Numbered from the stretch's first letter, positions 26,301 to 34,912 are shown. The stretch: 64,000 bases of DNA from Streptomyces spinoverrucosus (GCF_015712165.1 NZ_JADPZX010000001.1:7335501-7399500); one strand, 5' to 3'. Made by a program: numbers and translations. The notes: generated by a model from the letters alone, not told the origin.

Positions 26301-26407
26301 GAGCGCCGGGGGGCTGCGGGTCGGCTTTCGGCTGCGGGTTGTACGTGGCTGGGCGCGCCCACGCGGCGGGGCCGCACATTGATGCGGCCCCGCGCCCCTT
26401 TGGGGCG
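26301..26407. repeat. Dispersed 3'-flank repeat (reverse orientation) after pheT
   Basis: TGGCTGGGCGCGCCCACGCGG and the GCGCCCCTTTGGGGCG-type hairpin match, in reverse, the sequence after the LysR gene at 5612-5702. It contains the pheT terminator stem. Confidence 0.6.
26366..26393 (+). terminator. Terminator of pheST
   Basis: GCGGGGCCGCA and TGCGGCCCCGC form a perfect 11 bp stem with loop CATTGA, followed by a second small hairpin CGCCCC-TTT-GGGGCG at 26393-26407. There is no U-tract. Confidence 0.75.
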
Positions 26408-26537
26408 TTGCAGTCACCTCACTCGTTTGGGTGGCTTGTTCCGGTGATCTGGTCCTGACGGGTCATGGCGTGGACACAATCGGACCGGCCTTTCGAGGTC
26501 GGTCCGCGCTGTCACGGCCTACATGGGGGCCACCGGC

Positions 26538-27344
26538 ATGATCCGTATCAGGGCCCTCGGGCCGCCCACGACGCCGTTGCCCCCGCGCATCGACGGACTG
26601 AATGTCGCCGCCGCCCAACTGTCCGCAGACCGTGGCTCCTCCGTCGGCGGTGATCTGTACGAAGTCGTCGCCACGGAGCACGGTGTGCGGGTCGTGATGG
26701 GCGATGTGCGGGGGCACGGGCTCGGCGCGACCGGGACGGTCGCCGCCGTGCTGGGCGGCTTCCGGGAAGCCGTGCACGACGAGCCGGAACTCGGCCGGGT
26801 GTTGCACGGACTCGAGCGCGCCCTCGCCCGCCATCTGCGCGAGCGCCCGCGCGTGGAGCAGGCCGAGGAGTTCGTCACCATCCTGTTGCTGGAGATCGGC
26901 GGGGACGGCGAGGTACGGGCGCTCAACTGCGGGCACCCCTGGCCGTACCGCCTGCGCGAAACCGGCGTCGAGCCCCTTGCCCTGGCCGAACCGCTGCCGC
27001 CGCTCGGCCCGTTCCCGCTGCCGGCCGACCTGCCCGCCGTACGATATGGCGAACTGCGCCCCGGCGAGGCCCTGTTCCTGTACACGGACGGCGCGGAGGA
27101 CGCCCGGGACGCACATGGCCGGTTCTTTCCCCTGCCGGACGTGCTGAGGGAGGCCGTGAGCGGCGATATCTCCTCACAGGCCATCCTGGACACCGTCTTC
27201 ACGCGCCTGTTACGCCACTCCGGCGGCAGTCCACCCGACGACGTGGCCCTCCTGGTCCTCCGCAACGAACGCCACCTCCGTCGCCCCTCAGGGGGAACGG
27301 CGCGACCAGCCACGAAGAACCCGCATCCGACAACGCGCCGTTGA
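26538..27344 (+). CDS. SpoIIE-type PP2C serine/threonine phosphatase with a TTA codon
   Basis: About 268 residues, almost entirely the PPM catalytic domain. Metal-binding acidic residues are in SVGGDLYEV, MGDVRGHGLGATGT, LYTDGAEDARD and SPPDDVALLVL. Most Streptomyces relatives carry an N-terminal membrane or GAF/PAS sensor; this one starts directly before the catalytic domain. ATG 26538 has GGGGG 9 bp upstream; ATG 26523 is an alternative. Codon 225 (27210-27212) is TTA, implying bldA control. The last 20 codons read through a dispersed repeat (27288-27340). Such phosphatases often act on anti-anti-sigma factors; no partner is adjacent. Confidence 0.88.
   Translation: MIRIRALGPPTTPLPPRIDGLNVAAAQLSADRGSSVGGDLYEVVATEHGVRVVMGDVRGHGLGATGTVAAVLGGFREAVHDEPELGRVLHGLERALARHLRERPRVEQAEEFVTILLLEIGGDGEVRALNCGHPWPYRLRETGVEPLALAEPLPPLGPFPLPADLPAVRYGELRPGEALFLYTDGAEDARDAHGRFFPLPDVLREAVSGDISSQAILDTVFTRLLRHSGGSPPDDVALLVLRNERHLRRPSGGTARPATKNPHPTTRR
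27288..27340 (+). repeat. Dispersed 3'-flank repeat inside the end of the phosphatase gene
   Basis: CCCTCAGGGGGAACGGCGCG followed by ACCAGCCACGAAGAACCCGC matches the repeat family found at other gene ends in the window. Here it is translated as the C-terminal tail of the phosphatase. Confidence 0.55.
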
Positions 27345-27479
27345 CACTCAGCCCCGGCCGGGCCGCCGCACTGTATGAGGGGGAGCCGGCGGCCCGGTCG
27401 GCCTCTTTCGAGGCATTTCAGTCAACCGGTTGGAAACTCTCCGCAACAGCGCGCACACAGTGCGGATTCGCGCATTCCG

Positions 27480-27496
27480 TTCACACCCCGTGTGAA
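27480..27496. promoter_or_regulatory. Perfect 17 bp palindrome, candidate operator
   Basis: TTCACAC-CCC-GTGTGAA lies 47-63 bp upstream of the HTH-TPR regulator gene and just ahead of a possible -10 (TACGCT, 27508-27513). Its placement suits autoregulation or control by a related regulator. Confidence 0.55.
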
Positions 27497-27542
27497 GCCG
27501 AATTCACTACGCTGTCGACACCGAGCCACCCGGGGGCCTCCC

Positions 27543-28883
27543 ATGCAGCCCAACACTCTGCTCGACGCGATCCTGGACGAGGCGGGGATCTCGCACGCCG
27601 GTCTCGCGGCCCATGTCAACCAGGCCGGACGCGCGCGCGGGCTCGCGCTCCGCTACGAACACACGGCCGTGGCGCGGTGGTTGAAGGGCCAGCGGCCACG
27701 TGGGCAGGTGCCCGACCTGATCTGCGAGGTGCTCGCCGCCCGGCTGCACCGGCCCGTCACCCTCGACGACATCGGCCTCGGCGTCCCGGGCCGGCCCGCC
27801 ACCGCGCACGCCACTTCGCTGTCCGGGTTCGTCGAACGCGCCACCGCCCTGTGGCGCTCCGACGAACAACAGCGCCCGCACGTCCTCGGCGCGCCCGCGG
27901 TGACCGGGACGCCCGCCGTGATGCCGGTGTGGGAGTGGGAGAACCCGCCCGAGGACGTGGACGTCTCCCGCGGCGGCCGGCACCGGGTCACCCCGGCCGA
28001 CCTCGACATGCTGCGCGCCGCCCGTGCCCACTACGAGCAGATGTACCGCAAGGCCGGCGGCGTCGCGACCCGCGCCCGGATCGTCGGCTTCCTCAACGCC
28101 GAGGCCGCGCCGCTGCTGCGCGGCAGCTACACCGACGCCACCGGCCGCCAACTCCACCGCGCCACCGGCGGGTTGGTCGCGATCGCCGGGATCTGCGCAT
28201 ACGACTCCGACGCACACGGCCTCGCCCAGCGCTACTTCCACCAGGCGCTCCGGCTCGCCAAGGCCAGCGGCGACCGGGGACTCGGGGCGTATGTGATCGC
28301 GCTGCTGGTCAACCAGTCGCTGTTCATGAAGGAGTACCGCCAGGCCGTCGCCTTCGCCGAGGCCGCGCTGCGCGCCGCCGGCAAGCAGATCACCCCGGCC
28401 CTCGCCTCCGATCTGTACGCGATGCAGGCGAAGGCCTACGCCCACCTCGGCGACGGCAGGAGTGCCCTGTCCTGCATCCGGCGGGCCGAGCAGGCCGCCG
28501 AACGCATCCGGCGCGGCTACGAACCCGACGAGACCGGCTATGTCCAGCCGGGCCTGGTCAACGTCCAGGTGGCGGAGGCGCTGCTCAGCCTCGGCGAGCT
28601 GGCCGCCGCCGGGGAGCACGCCGCGGCCGCCGTGGACACCCCGGCGCACGACCGGGGCCGGGTGCACCGGCTCGCCATGCTCAGCACCGTCGAACTGCGC
28701 CAGGGCAACGCCGAGAAGGCGGTGGCGACCGCCGTGCGGATGGCCGAGCAGGCCCGTGGGATGGAGTCCCAGCGGCTGCGCGACAGACTCCGGGCGGTAC
28801 GCGAGCACCTGGCGCGCAGCGGCGGCGCGGGCACGGCCGAGGCCGCCGAACTCATCGACGGCGCCCTGCGCGTACCGCTGTAG
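27543..28883 (+). CDS. HTH-TPR transcriptional regulator (NsdA-like family)
   Basis: 446 residues. The N-terminal part (about 1-80) is a divergent HTH region (LLDAILDEAGISHAGLAAHV, VARWLKGQRPRGQVPDLICE) typical of Streptomyces development and secondary-metabolism regulators such as NsdA. The rest is helical with TPR-like repeats (GLAQRYFHQALRLAKASGDR, QAVAFAEAALRAAGKQ, GDGRSALSCIRRAEQAAERI, GELAAAGEHAAAAVD). No catalytic motif is visible. ATG 27543 opens the conserved N-terminus; the longer upstream frame overlaps the promoter palindrome and is not coding. The NUDIX gene follows by 70 bp. Confidence 0.82.
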   Translation: MQPNTLLDAILDEAGISHAGLAAHVNQAGRARGLALRYEHTAVARWLKGQRPRGQVPDLICEVLAARLHRPVTLDDIGLGVPGRPATAHATSLSGFVERATALWRSDEQQRPHVLGAPAVTGTPAVMPVWEWENPPEDVDVSRGGRHRVTPADLDMLRAARAHYEQMYRKAGGVATRARIVGFLNAEAAPLLRGSYTDATGRQLHRATGGLVAIAGICAYDSDAHGLAQRYFHQALRLAKASGDRGLGAYVIALLVNQSLFMKEYRQAVAFAEAALRAAGKQITPALASDLYAMQAKAYAHLGDGRSALSCIRRAEQAAERIRRGYEPDETGYVQPGLVNVQVAEALLSLGELAAAGEHAAAAVDTPAHDRGRVHRLAMLSTVELRQGNAEKAVATAVRMAEQARGMESQRLRDRLRAVREHLARSGGAGTAEAAELIDGALRVPL

Positions 28884-28953
28884 GCGTTCCTGTTCCCTAC
28901 CGCCGAGTCCCTGCTGCGATATTGCCACTTACTCGACGGAAGGTGGCAGAACC

Positions 28954-29511
28954 GTGCAGTGGACGAAACAGAACGAACAAACTGTGTATGAAAACCGCTG
29001 GTTCAGCGTCAACCTCGCAGACGTGGAGCTGCCGGACGGCCGGCACCTCGACCACTTCCTGATACGGCTGCGGCCGGTCGCCGTGGCCACGGTGGTGAAC
29101 GAGGCGAACGAGGTCCTGCTCCTGTGGCGCCACCGCTTCATCACCGACAGCTGGGGGTGGGAACTCGCGGCGGGCGTCGTCGAGGACGGCGAGGACATCG
29201 CGGTCGCCGCCGCCCGGGAGCTGGAGGAGGAGACCGGTTGGCGGCCTGGACCCCTGCGGCACCTGATGAGCGTGGAGCCGTCCAACGGGCTCACCGACGC
29301 CCGGCACCACATCTACTGGGCCGACGAGGGCGAGTACGTCGGGCACCCGGTGGACGACTTCGAGTCGGACCGCAGGGAGTGGGTCCCCCTCAAGGTCGTC
29401 CCCGACCTGGTCGCCCGCGGCGAGGTCCCGGCCGCCAACATGGCCGCCGCGCTGCTGTTACTGCACCACCTCAGGCTCGGCCAGGACGCGCCCCAGGCCG
29501 ACCGGGCCTAG
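28954..29511 (+). CDS. NUDIX hydrolase with a TTA codon
   Basis: 185 residues. The Nudix box (G-x5-E-x7-REL-x-EE-x-GW) spans residues 74-96: GVVEDGEDIAVAAARELEEE followed by TGW. The family hydrolyses nucleoside diphosphates linked to another moiety, with ADP-ribose-type substrates likely for this subgroup. GTG 28954 has GGAAGG 10 bp upstream; it is the only start near the conserved N-terminus (VYENRWFSV). Codon 169 (29458-29460) is TTA, suggesting bldA-dependent expression. It overlaps the convergent small membrane protein gene by 4 bp. Confidence 0.93.
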   Translation: MQWTKQNEQTVYENRWFSVNLADVELPDGRHLDHFLIRLRPVAVATVVNEANEVLLLWRHRFITDSWGWELAAGVVEDGEDIAVAAARELEEETGWRPGPLRHLMSVEPSNGLTDARHHIYWADEGEYVGHPVDDFESDRREWVPLKVVPDLVARGEVPAANMAAALLLLHHLRLGQDAPQADRA

Positions 29512-29765
29512 CGTCCCAGTGCCTGCCAGAGGGACACGACCAGGGCGCCCACGGCCGTGACGGCCGCGACCGAGGGCAGCGGCCAGCGGGCGTGTTCCAG
29601 GGTGACGAGCCGGCTGTTCAGCTCGTCGAGTTCCTTGGCGGTCTCCTCGGTGCGGTGGTTCAGCAGGGCCAGTCCACCCTCGACGCGGGCATACGCCACG
29701 TCGAGTCGGCGGCGTAACTCCGCGAGCTCACCCAGGGTTACCGAATGCTCGGGATCGGCGGTCAC
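29508..29765 (-). CDS. Small coiled-coil membrane protein with a TTA codon
   Basis: 85 residues. Residues 8-58 are a heptad-rich helix (LGELAELRRRLDVAYARVEG, EETAKELDELNSRLVTLEHA), and the C-terminus (about 62-82, SVAAVTAVGALVVSLWQAL) is a single membrane helix. The layout resembles XhlA-like or other tail-anchored helper proteins; no function can be assigned. GTG 29765 has AAAGGAG 6 bp upstream. Codon 17 (complement of 29715-29717) is TTA. It is expressed towards the NUDIX gene. Confidence 0.78.
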   Translation of the reverse strand: MTADPEHSVTLGELAELRRRLDVAYARVEGGLALLNHRTEETAKELDELNSRLVTLEHARWPLPSVAAVTAVGALVVSLWQALGR

Positions 29766-29895
29766 GAACCGCTCCTTTCCGTAGTCGAATCACATCCCTT
29801 GCATGCGCACCATGAGTCAACTCGCCTGGTGGGCGCGTGGGGAGAGTGTGCGAGGGGCATATGCGTGCCCGGCGTGCACACGGTGTGTGAATGCC

Positions 29896-29931
29896 ACGGG
29901 CCCGGCACCGGAAGACCGGTGCCGGGCCCGT
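29896..29931. terminator. Perfect 16 bp stem terminator
   Basis: ACGGGCCCGGCACCGG and CCGGTGCCGGGCCCGT pair fully around the loop AAGA. It lies 28 bp past the stop of the minus-strand 3-hydroxyacyl-CoA dehydrogenase gene. Confidence 0.85.
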
Positions 29932-29958
29932 GCCTGGCCGAAAACCTACGGTGCGTAA

Positions 29959-30834
29959 TCAGTCGTAGGTGTAGAAGCCCGAACCGCTCTTGCGGCCCAG
30001 CCGCCCCGCGTCGACCATCCGCTGGAGCAGCGGGGGAGCGGCGTACAGCGGCTCCTTGTACTCCTCGTACATGCTCTGCGCCACCGAGGCCACCGTGTCG
30101 AGGCCGATCAGGTCGGACAGCTTCAGCGGGCCCATCGGGTGGGCGCAGCCCATCTCCATGCCGTTGTCGATGTCCTCGCGGCTGGCGATGCCCGACTCGA
30201 ACATCCGGATCGCGGAGAGCAGGTAGGGGATCAGCAGCGCGTTGACCACGAAGCCGGAGCGGTCCTGGGCGCGGATGCTGTGCTTGCCCAGCGTCTTCTC
30301 GGCGAACAGCTGGGCCCGGCCGAGCGTGCCCTCGGAGGTGGTCAGCGCCGGGATCAGCTCGACCAGCTGCTGCACCGGGGCCGGGTTGAAGAAGTGGATG
30401 CCGATGACCTGGTCGGGGCGCGAGGTGGCGACCGCCAGCTTCACCAGCGGGATCGAGGAGGTGTTGGAGGCGAGGATCGCGTCCGGGCGGGTCACCACCT
30501 GGTCGAGCACCTGGAAGATCTCGGTCTTGACCTGCTCGTTCTCGACGACGGCCTCGATCACCAGGTCGCGGTCGGCGAACTCGCCGAGGTCGGTGGTGAA
30601 GGACAGTCGCGCCTGCGTGGTGTCCCGCTCCTCCTCGCTGATCTTGCCGCGCTCGGCGGCCTTGGCGAGGGAGTTGAACAGCCGGGTACGGCCGATCTCC
30701 AGGGCCTCGCCGGTGGTCTCGGCGACCTTCACGTCCAGTCCGGCGCGGGCGCACACCTCGGCGATGCCCGCTCCCATCTGGCCGCAGCCCACCACTCCGA
30801 CGCGCGCGATGTCTCCCGCCAGGGTGTCCGTCAC
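29959..30834 (-). CDS. 3-hydroxybutyryl-CoA dehydrogenase
   Basis: 291 residues of the 3-hydroxyacyl-CoA dehydrogenase family. The Rossmann motif GVVGCGQMGAGIAEVCARAG is at residues 13-32. Catalytic His lies in IGIHFFNPAPVQQLVELIP, with the Ser/Asn of ILASNTSSI and the C-terminal domain DRSGFVVNALLIPYLLSAIR. It interconverts 3-hydroxybutyryl-CoA and acetoacetyl-CoA in fatty-acid or butanoate metabolism, in the cytoplasm. GTG 30834 begins the conserved N-terminus. It is a single gene with its own terminator. Confidence 0.95.
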   Translation of the reverse strand: MTDTLAGDIARVGVVGCGQMGAGIAEVCARAGLDVKVAETTGEALEIGRTRLFNSLAKAAERGKISEEERDTTQARLSFTTDLGEFADRDLVIEAVVENEQVKTEIFQVLDQVVTRPDAILASNTSSIPLVKLAVATSRPDQVIGIHFFNPAPVQQLVELIPALTTSEGTLGRAQLFAEKTLGKHSIRAQDRSGFVVNALLIPYLLSAIRMFESGIASREDIDNGMEMGCAHPMGPLKLSDLIGLDTVASVAQSMYEEYKEPLYAAPPLLQRMVDAGRLGRKSGSGFYTYD

Positions 30835-31006
30835 ATCGTCCCCTTCGCTGATCTACGGCTCCGGCAGGTCCGCCGGGTTTCGGGGCCTGCTCCGTTCGTG
30901 CACGTTACCCGTAAGTATCGATGATCGATCGACGGGGGCCGGGCATGCTGTGCCGCGGAGACTTTCCGTGACCGAGCGAATCCGCAGTGTATAGGGGTGT
31001 TTGTCC

Positions 31007-32230
31007 ATGGGACGGCTGTCACGTCGGGCGTTCGCGCTGGCGGCACTGTCGACGCTGGCGATGGCGGGCGACGCGAGCGCCGCGCCCGCGCGACGACCGC
31101 ACGCCGCCTCCGAGATGCGGGGCGTGTGGCTGGCCACCGTGACCAACCGGGACTGGCCGTCGCGCGCGGGCCTGACCGCCGCACAGCAGCGCGCCGAACT
31201 CCTCGCCCACCTCGACACGGCGGCCCGGCGCCGCCTGAACACGGTGATCCTCCAGGTGCGGCCGACGGCCGACGCGCTGTGGCCGTCGCCGTACGAGCCG
31301 TGGTCGCAGTACCTCACCGGCACCCAGGGCCGGGACCCCGGCTGGGACCCGCTCGGCACGGCCGTCGCCGAGGCGCACGCCCGGGGGCTTCAGCTGCACG
31401 CCTGGTTCAACCCGCTGCGCGTCGCCGTGCACACCGACCCGAGCCGCCTGGTCGCCTCCCACCCGGCCCGGCGGCACCCCGACTGGGTGGTGCCGTACGG
31501 CGGGAAGCTCTACTACAACCCGGGACTGCCTCAGGTCCGCACCTTCGTGCGGGACGCGATGCTGGACGCGGTGGCGAAGTACCCGGTCGACGCCGTCCAC
31601 TTCGACGACTACTTCTACCCGTATCCGGTCGCCGGCCAGACCTTCGACGACGACGAGGCCTACGACACCCACGGCGGCGGCTTCTCCAGCCGCGCCGCCT
31701 GGCGGCGGGACAACATCGACCGGCTGGTGCGGGACACCGCGGCCCGCATCAAGGAGATCCGCCCCGGCACCCGGTTCGGGATCAGCCCCTTCGGGGTGTG
31801 GCGCAACGCCTCCACCGACCCGCTCGGCTCGGACACGCGGGCGCTGCAGTCGTACGACGACATCTACGCGGACACCCGCAAGTGGGTGCGGGAGAACTGG
31901 ATCGACTACATCTGCCCGCAGCTGTACTGGCACATCGGCAACGCGTCCGCCGACTACGCCAAGCTCGTGCCCTGGTGGGCGGCGGTGGCGCGGGGCACCG
32001 GGACACAGCTGTACCTGGGGGAGGCGCTGTACAAGGCCGGTGACCCGGCGCAGTCCGCGGCCTGGCAGGACGCGGCGGAGCTGTCCCGGCACCTGACGTA
32101 CGCCCGGGACTTCCCGGAGGTGCGCGGGCACGTCTTCTTCGCCGCCCGGGAGATGACGGTGGACGCTCAAGGGGCAATGGCGCGGGTGGTCGCCGACCAC
32201 TACCAGCAGCCGGCGACACCCCCGCGCTGA
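31007..32230 (+). CDS. Secreted glycoside hydrolase-like protein, GHL10 family (PF02638)
   Basis: 407 residues. A twin-arginine signal (GRLSRRAFALAALSTLAM, cleavage near DASA|A) predicts Tat export. The barrel starts EMRGVWLATVTNRDWPSRAG and contains NTVILQVRPTADALWPSPYE, GLQLHAWFNPLR, VDAVHFDDYFYPYP and DYICPQLYWHIGN, which are the GHL10 substrate-cleft motifs. The family is thought to act on glycans, possibly cell-wall-related, but activity is rarely shown. ATG 31007 has GGGG about 10 bp upstream; an in-frame TTG sits two codons earlier. No operon partner is visible. Confidence 0.88.
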   Translation: MGRLSRRAFALAALSTLAMAGDASAAPARRPHAASEMRGVWLATVTNRDWPSRAGLTAAQQRAELLAHLDTAARRRLNTVILQVRPTADALWPSPYEPWSQYLTGTQGRDPGWDPLGTAVAEAHARGLQLHAWFNPLRVAVHTDPSRLVASHPARRHPDWVVPYGGKLYYNPGLPQVRTFVRDAMLDAVAKYPVDAVHFDDYFYPYPVAGQTFDDDEAYDTHGGGFSSRAAWRRDNIDRLVRDTAARIKEIRPGTRFGISPFGVWRNASTDPLGSDTRALQSYDDIYADTRKWVRENWIDYICPQLYWHIGNASADYAKLVPWWAAVARGTGTQLYLGEALYKAGDPAQSAAWQDAAELSRHLTYARDFPEVRGHVFFAAREMTVDAQGAMARVVADHYQQPATPPR

Positions 32231-32231
32231 A

Positions 32232-32432
32232 TCACTGCCCGGTGGTGGTTTCCCTGTGCCGGATCTCGGTGTCGGGGCCCGGTGAGCACAGGCCCTCGTG
32301 CCCGTCCTGGAAGCGGACGCGGTACGGGGGTTCGCCCTTCTGACCCAGCACTTCGACGATCTCGCCGACCTTGTCGTGCTGTCCGACCACCCTGCCGTGC
32401 TGGACAAGCTGGTCGCCCACGCTTGCGCGCAT
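32232..32432 (-). CDS. DUF1918 domain protein
   Basis: 66 residues, a small SH3-like basic domain (MRASVGDQLVQHGRVVGQHD, VRFQDGHEGLCSPGPDTEIR) widespread in actinobacteria, with no known activity. ATG 32432 is preceded by GAGGAGG 6 bp upstream, so I prefer it over an in-frame ATG 15 bases earlier. It converges with the GHL10 gene, whose stop is 2 bp away. Confidence 0.87.
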   Translation of the reverse strand: MRASVGDQLVQHGRVVGQHDKVGEIVEVLGQKGEPPYRVRFQDGHEGLCSPGPDTEIRHRETTTGQ

Positions 32433-32521
32433 CTGGGGCCTCCTCACGATGTGCGGGAGCAGCGGTCCGTGGCTTTGAGTCTACGGCGGACAGCGCCGGT
32501 CGGTACCGACGCGAACGCCGC

Positions 32522-33436
32522 TCAGCCTCGCGCCCGTTGCGTGACGGCGATGCAGACGAGCACGGCCGCGGCCGTCAACGGGGCGGCCACTGTCAGGTGC
32601 TCGCCCAGCAGCAGCACCGACCACACCAGTGTGAGCAGCGGCTGGGCCAACTGCAACTGGCTGGCCTTGGGGATGCCGATGGCCGCCATGCCCCGGTACC
32701 AGACGACCAGACCCAGGAACTGCGAGCCCGCCGCGACCCACAGCACCCCGGTCACGCTGTGAAAGGTGAGGTGCACGGGCTCGTACGACAGCGCCAGTGC
32801 GGTGGCGGGCACGGTGAGCGGCAGACACAGCACCACCGCCCAGCCGACCACCTGCCAGCCCGGCATGACCCGCGCCAGCCGACCGCCCTCGGTGTAGCCG
32901 GCGGCGCAGACCAGCAGTGCCCCGAAGAGATACAGGTCGGCGGTGGACAGGGCGCCGCCGCTCTGCTGGACCGTGAACGCCAGCACCGCGGCCGCCCCGG
33001 CGAGCGCCGCCGCCCAGAAGGTGCGGGAGGGGCGGGCGCCGACGCGCAGGGCGGACAGCAGCGCGGTCGTCAGCGGCAGCAGGCCGACCACGACGGCGGC
33101 GTGGGCGGTGGTCGACGTCTGCAGGGCGAGCGTGGTGAGCAGCGGGAAACCCAGGACGACACCGCCGGCGACGACCGCGAGGCCCGCCCAGTGCTCCCGG
33201 GCGGGCAGCGGCACGCGCAGGGCCAGCAGGCAGGCGCCCGCGATCAGCGCCGCCAGCACGCTTCGCACGGCGACCAGCGACCAGGGACCGAAGCCCTCCA
33301 GGCCCCAGGCGGTGGCCGGGAAGGTGAGTGAGAAGGCGATGACGCCGAGGGCGGCCTGAAGGGCGCCGAAGCCGGCCTTCGGCCGACCGCTCACTGCTAT
33401 CCGGGCCGGTGCGATAGCGCTACTCTCTGTTCTCAT
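32522..33436 (-). CDS. EamA/DMT-family transporter
   Basis: 304 residues with ten predicted membrane helices in two EamA repeats (about 25-150 and 170-295). The family exports amino acids or metabolites. The start codon CAT (33434-33436) overlaps the ATG of the divergent MocR gene. The mRNA would be leaderless, since a -10 (TACTCT on the minus strand, 33442-33447) lies 5-6 bp before it. MocR-type regulators commonly control a neighbouring transporter, so this is the probable target. Confidence 0.9.
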   Translation of the reverse strand: MRTESSAIAPARIAVSGRPKAGFGALQAALGVIAFSLTFPATAWGLEGFGPWSLVAVRSVLAALIAGACLLALRVPLPAREHWAGLAVVAGGVVLGFPLLTTLALQTSTTAHAAVVVGLLPLTTALLSALRVGARPSRTFWAAALAGAAAVLAFTVQQSGGALSTADLYLFGALLVCAAGYTEGGRLARVMPGWQVVGWAVVLCLPLTVPATALALSYEPVHLTFHSVTGVLWVAAGSQFLGLVVWYRGMAAIGIPKASQLQLAQPLLTLVWSVLLLGEHLTVAAPLTAAAVLVCIAVTQRARG

Positions 33437-33449
33437 GCAGCAGAGTAGC
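33419..33449. promoter_or_regulatory. Symmetric divergent leaderless promoter/operator
   Basis: GCTACTCT (33419-33426) and AGAGTAGC (33442-33449) are perfect inverted arms centred on the overlapping start codons at 33434-33437. Each arm contains TACTCT, a -10-like hexamer 7-8 bp from its own start codon. One 31 bp palindrome therefore appears to be both -10 elements and a candidate MocR operator. Confidence 0.65.
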
Positions 33450-34871
33450 AGTGTCGGTGAACTGGCAAACCAACTGCGGCGGGAGCTCGACCACTACTCT
33501 CCCGGCGGAAAGCTCCCGTCCAGCCGGGCCCTCGTGGAACGGTTCCGGGTGAGCCCGGTGACCGTCTCCCGGGCCCTTGCCCAGCTCGCCGCCGAGGGGC
33601 TGGTCGTGACCCGGCCCGGGGCCGGCGCGTTCCGCGCGCGACCGCGCACCGGCCCCGCCCCCGTGGGCGACACCTCGTGGCAGGAGGTGACACTCAGCGC
33701 GGACGCCGCCGCCGAACTCGTACCGCGCACGGTGGACGCCTCCGGCGTCACCGTCTCGCTAGCCGTGCCGCCGCCCGGGGTGATCGAGTTCAACGGCGGC
33801 TATCTGCATCCGTCGCTCCAGCCGGAGAAGGCCATGGCGGCGGCGCTGTCCCGGGCCGGCCGGCGTCCCGGCGCGTGGGGGCGGCCGCCGCTGGAGGGAC
33901 TGCCGGAGCTGCGCGAGTGGTTCGCGCGCAGCATCGGCGACACGGTCACGGCCGCCGAGGTGCTGATCACGTCGGGCGGTCAGTCGGCGCTGACGACGGC
34001 CCTGCGCGCCCTGGCCCCGCCCGGGGCGCCGGTGCTGGTGGAGTCGCCGACGTACCCGGGCATGCTGGCGATCGCCCGCGCGGCGGGCCTGCGCCCCGTG
34101 CCGGTCCCGGTGGACGCGGACGGGGTCAGGCCCGCGCTGCTCGCCGACGCGTTCCGGGCGACCGGGGCGCGGGTCTTCGTCTGCCAGCCGCTGTTCCAGA
34201 ACCCCACCGGCGCGGTCCTCGCCCCTCAGCGGCGCGGTGAGGTGCTGCGGATCGCGCGGGAGGCCGGGGCGTTCGTGGTCGAGGACGACTTCGTACGACG
34301 GCTGGTGCACGCGGACGCCGGACCGCTGCCGCGTCCGCTGGCCGCCGACGACCAGGACGGTGTGGTGGTGCACGTCTGCTCGCTCACCAAGGTGACCTCG
34401 CCGAGCTTCCGGGTGAGCGCCCTGGCCGCGCGCGGGCCGGTGCTGGAGCGGCTGCGCGCCATCCAGGTGGTCGACACCTTCTTCGTGCCCCGGCCCCTCC
34501 AGGAGGCGGCCCTGGAACTGGTCGGCTCGCCCGCCTGGCCCCGCCATCTGCGCACGGTCTCGACGGAACTGAAGGCCCGCCGGGACGCGATGACGGCGGC
34601 GCTCGCGGTGCACCTGCCCGAACTCGCCCTCCCGCACATCCCCTCGGGCGGCTACCACCTCTGGCTCCGCCTCCCCGACGGCACCGACGAACCCGCCTTC
34701 ACCGCGGCCGCCCTTCGGGCCGGCGTGGCCCTCGCCCCCGGCCGCCCCTACTTCAGCGCCGAACCCCCGGCGGGCCACGTCCGTCTGAGCTTCGCGGCGG
34801 TGGCCGGGACGGGGGAGATCACCGAGGGGGTACGGCGGCTGCGTACCGCCTGTGACGAGGTCCTGGGATAA
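33435..34871 (+). CDS. MocR-type (GntR/aminotransferase) transcriptional regulator
   Basis: 478 residues. The N-terminal GntR wing (about 5-70: GGKLPSSRALVERFRVSPVT then VSRALAQLAAEGLVVTRPGA) is followed by a class I aminotransferase fold (about 105-475). The PLP lysine is expected in HVCSLTKVTSPSFRV, and aminotransferase signatures LITSGGQSALTTALRAL and QPLFQNPTGAV are clear. Such proteins (PdxR, GabR, TauR) sense PLP adducts. ATG 33435 overlaps the divergent transporter start; the message would be leaderless. Confidence 0.93.
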   Translation: MQQSSSVGELANQLRRELDHYSPGGKLPSSRALVERFRVSPVTVSRALAQLAAEGLVVTRPGAGAFRARPRTGPAPVGDTSWQEVTLSADAAAELVPRTVDASGVTVSLAVPPPGVIEFNGGYLHPSLQPEKAMAAALSRAGRRPGAWGRPPLEGLPELREWFARSIGDTVTAAEVLITSGGQSALTTALRALAPPGAPVLVESPTYPGMLAIARAAGLRPVPVPVDADGVRPALLADAFRATGARVFVCQPLFQNPTGAVLAPQRRGEVLRIAREAGAFVVEDDFVRRLVHADAGPLPRPLAADDQDGVVVHVCSLTKVTSPSFRVSALAARGPVLERLRAIQVVDTFFVPRPLQEAALELVGSPAWPRHLRTVSTELKARRDAMTAALAVHLPELALPHIPSGGYHLWLRLPDGTDEPAFTAAALRAGVALAPGRPYFSAEPPAGHVRLSFAAVAGTGEITEGVRRLRTACDEVLG

Positions 34872-34912
34872 CCGGTCGACGCCCGCGCGCCCGACCTGCG
34901 AATCTTCCCGGC

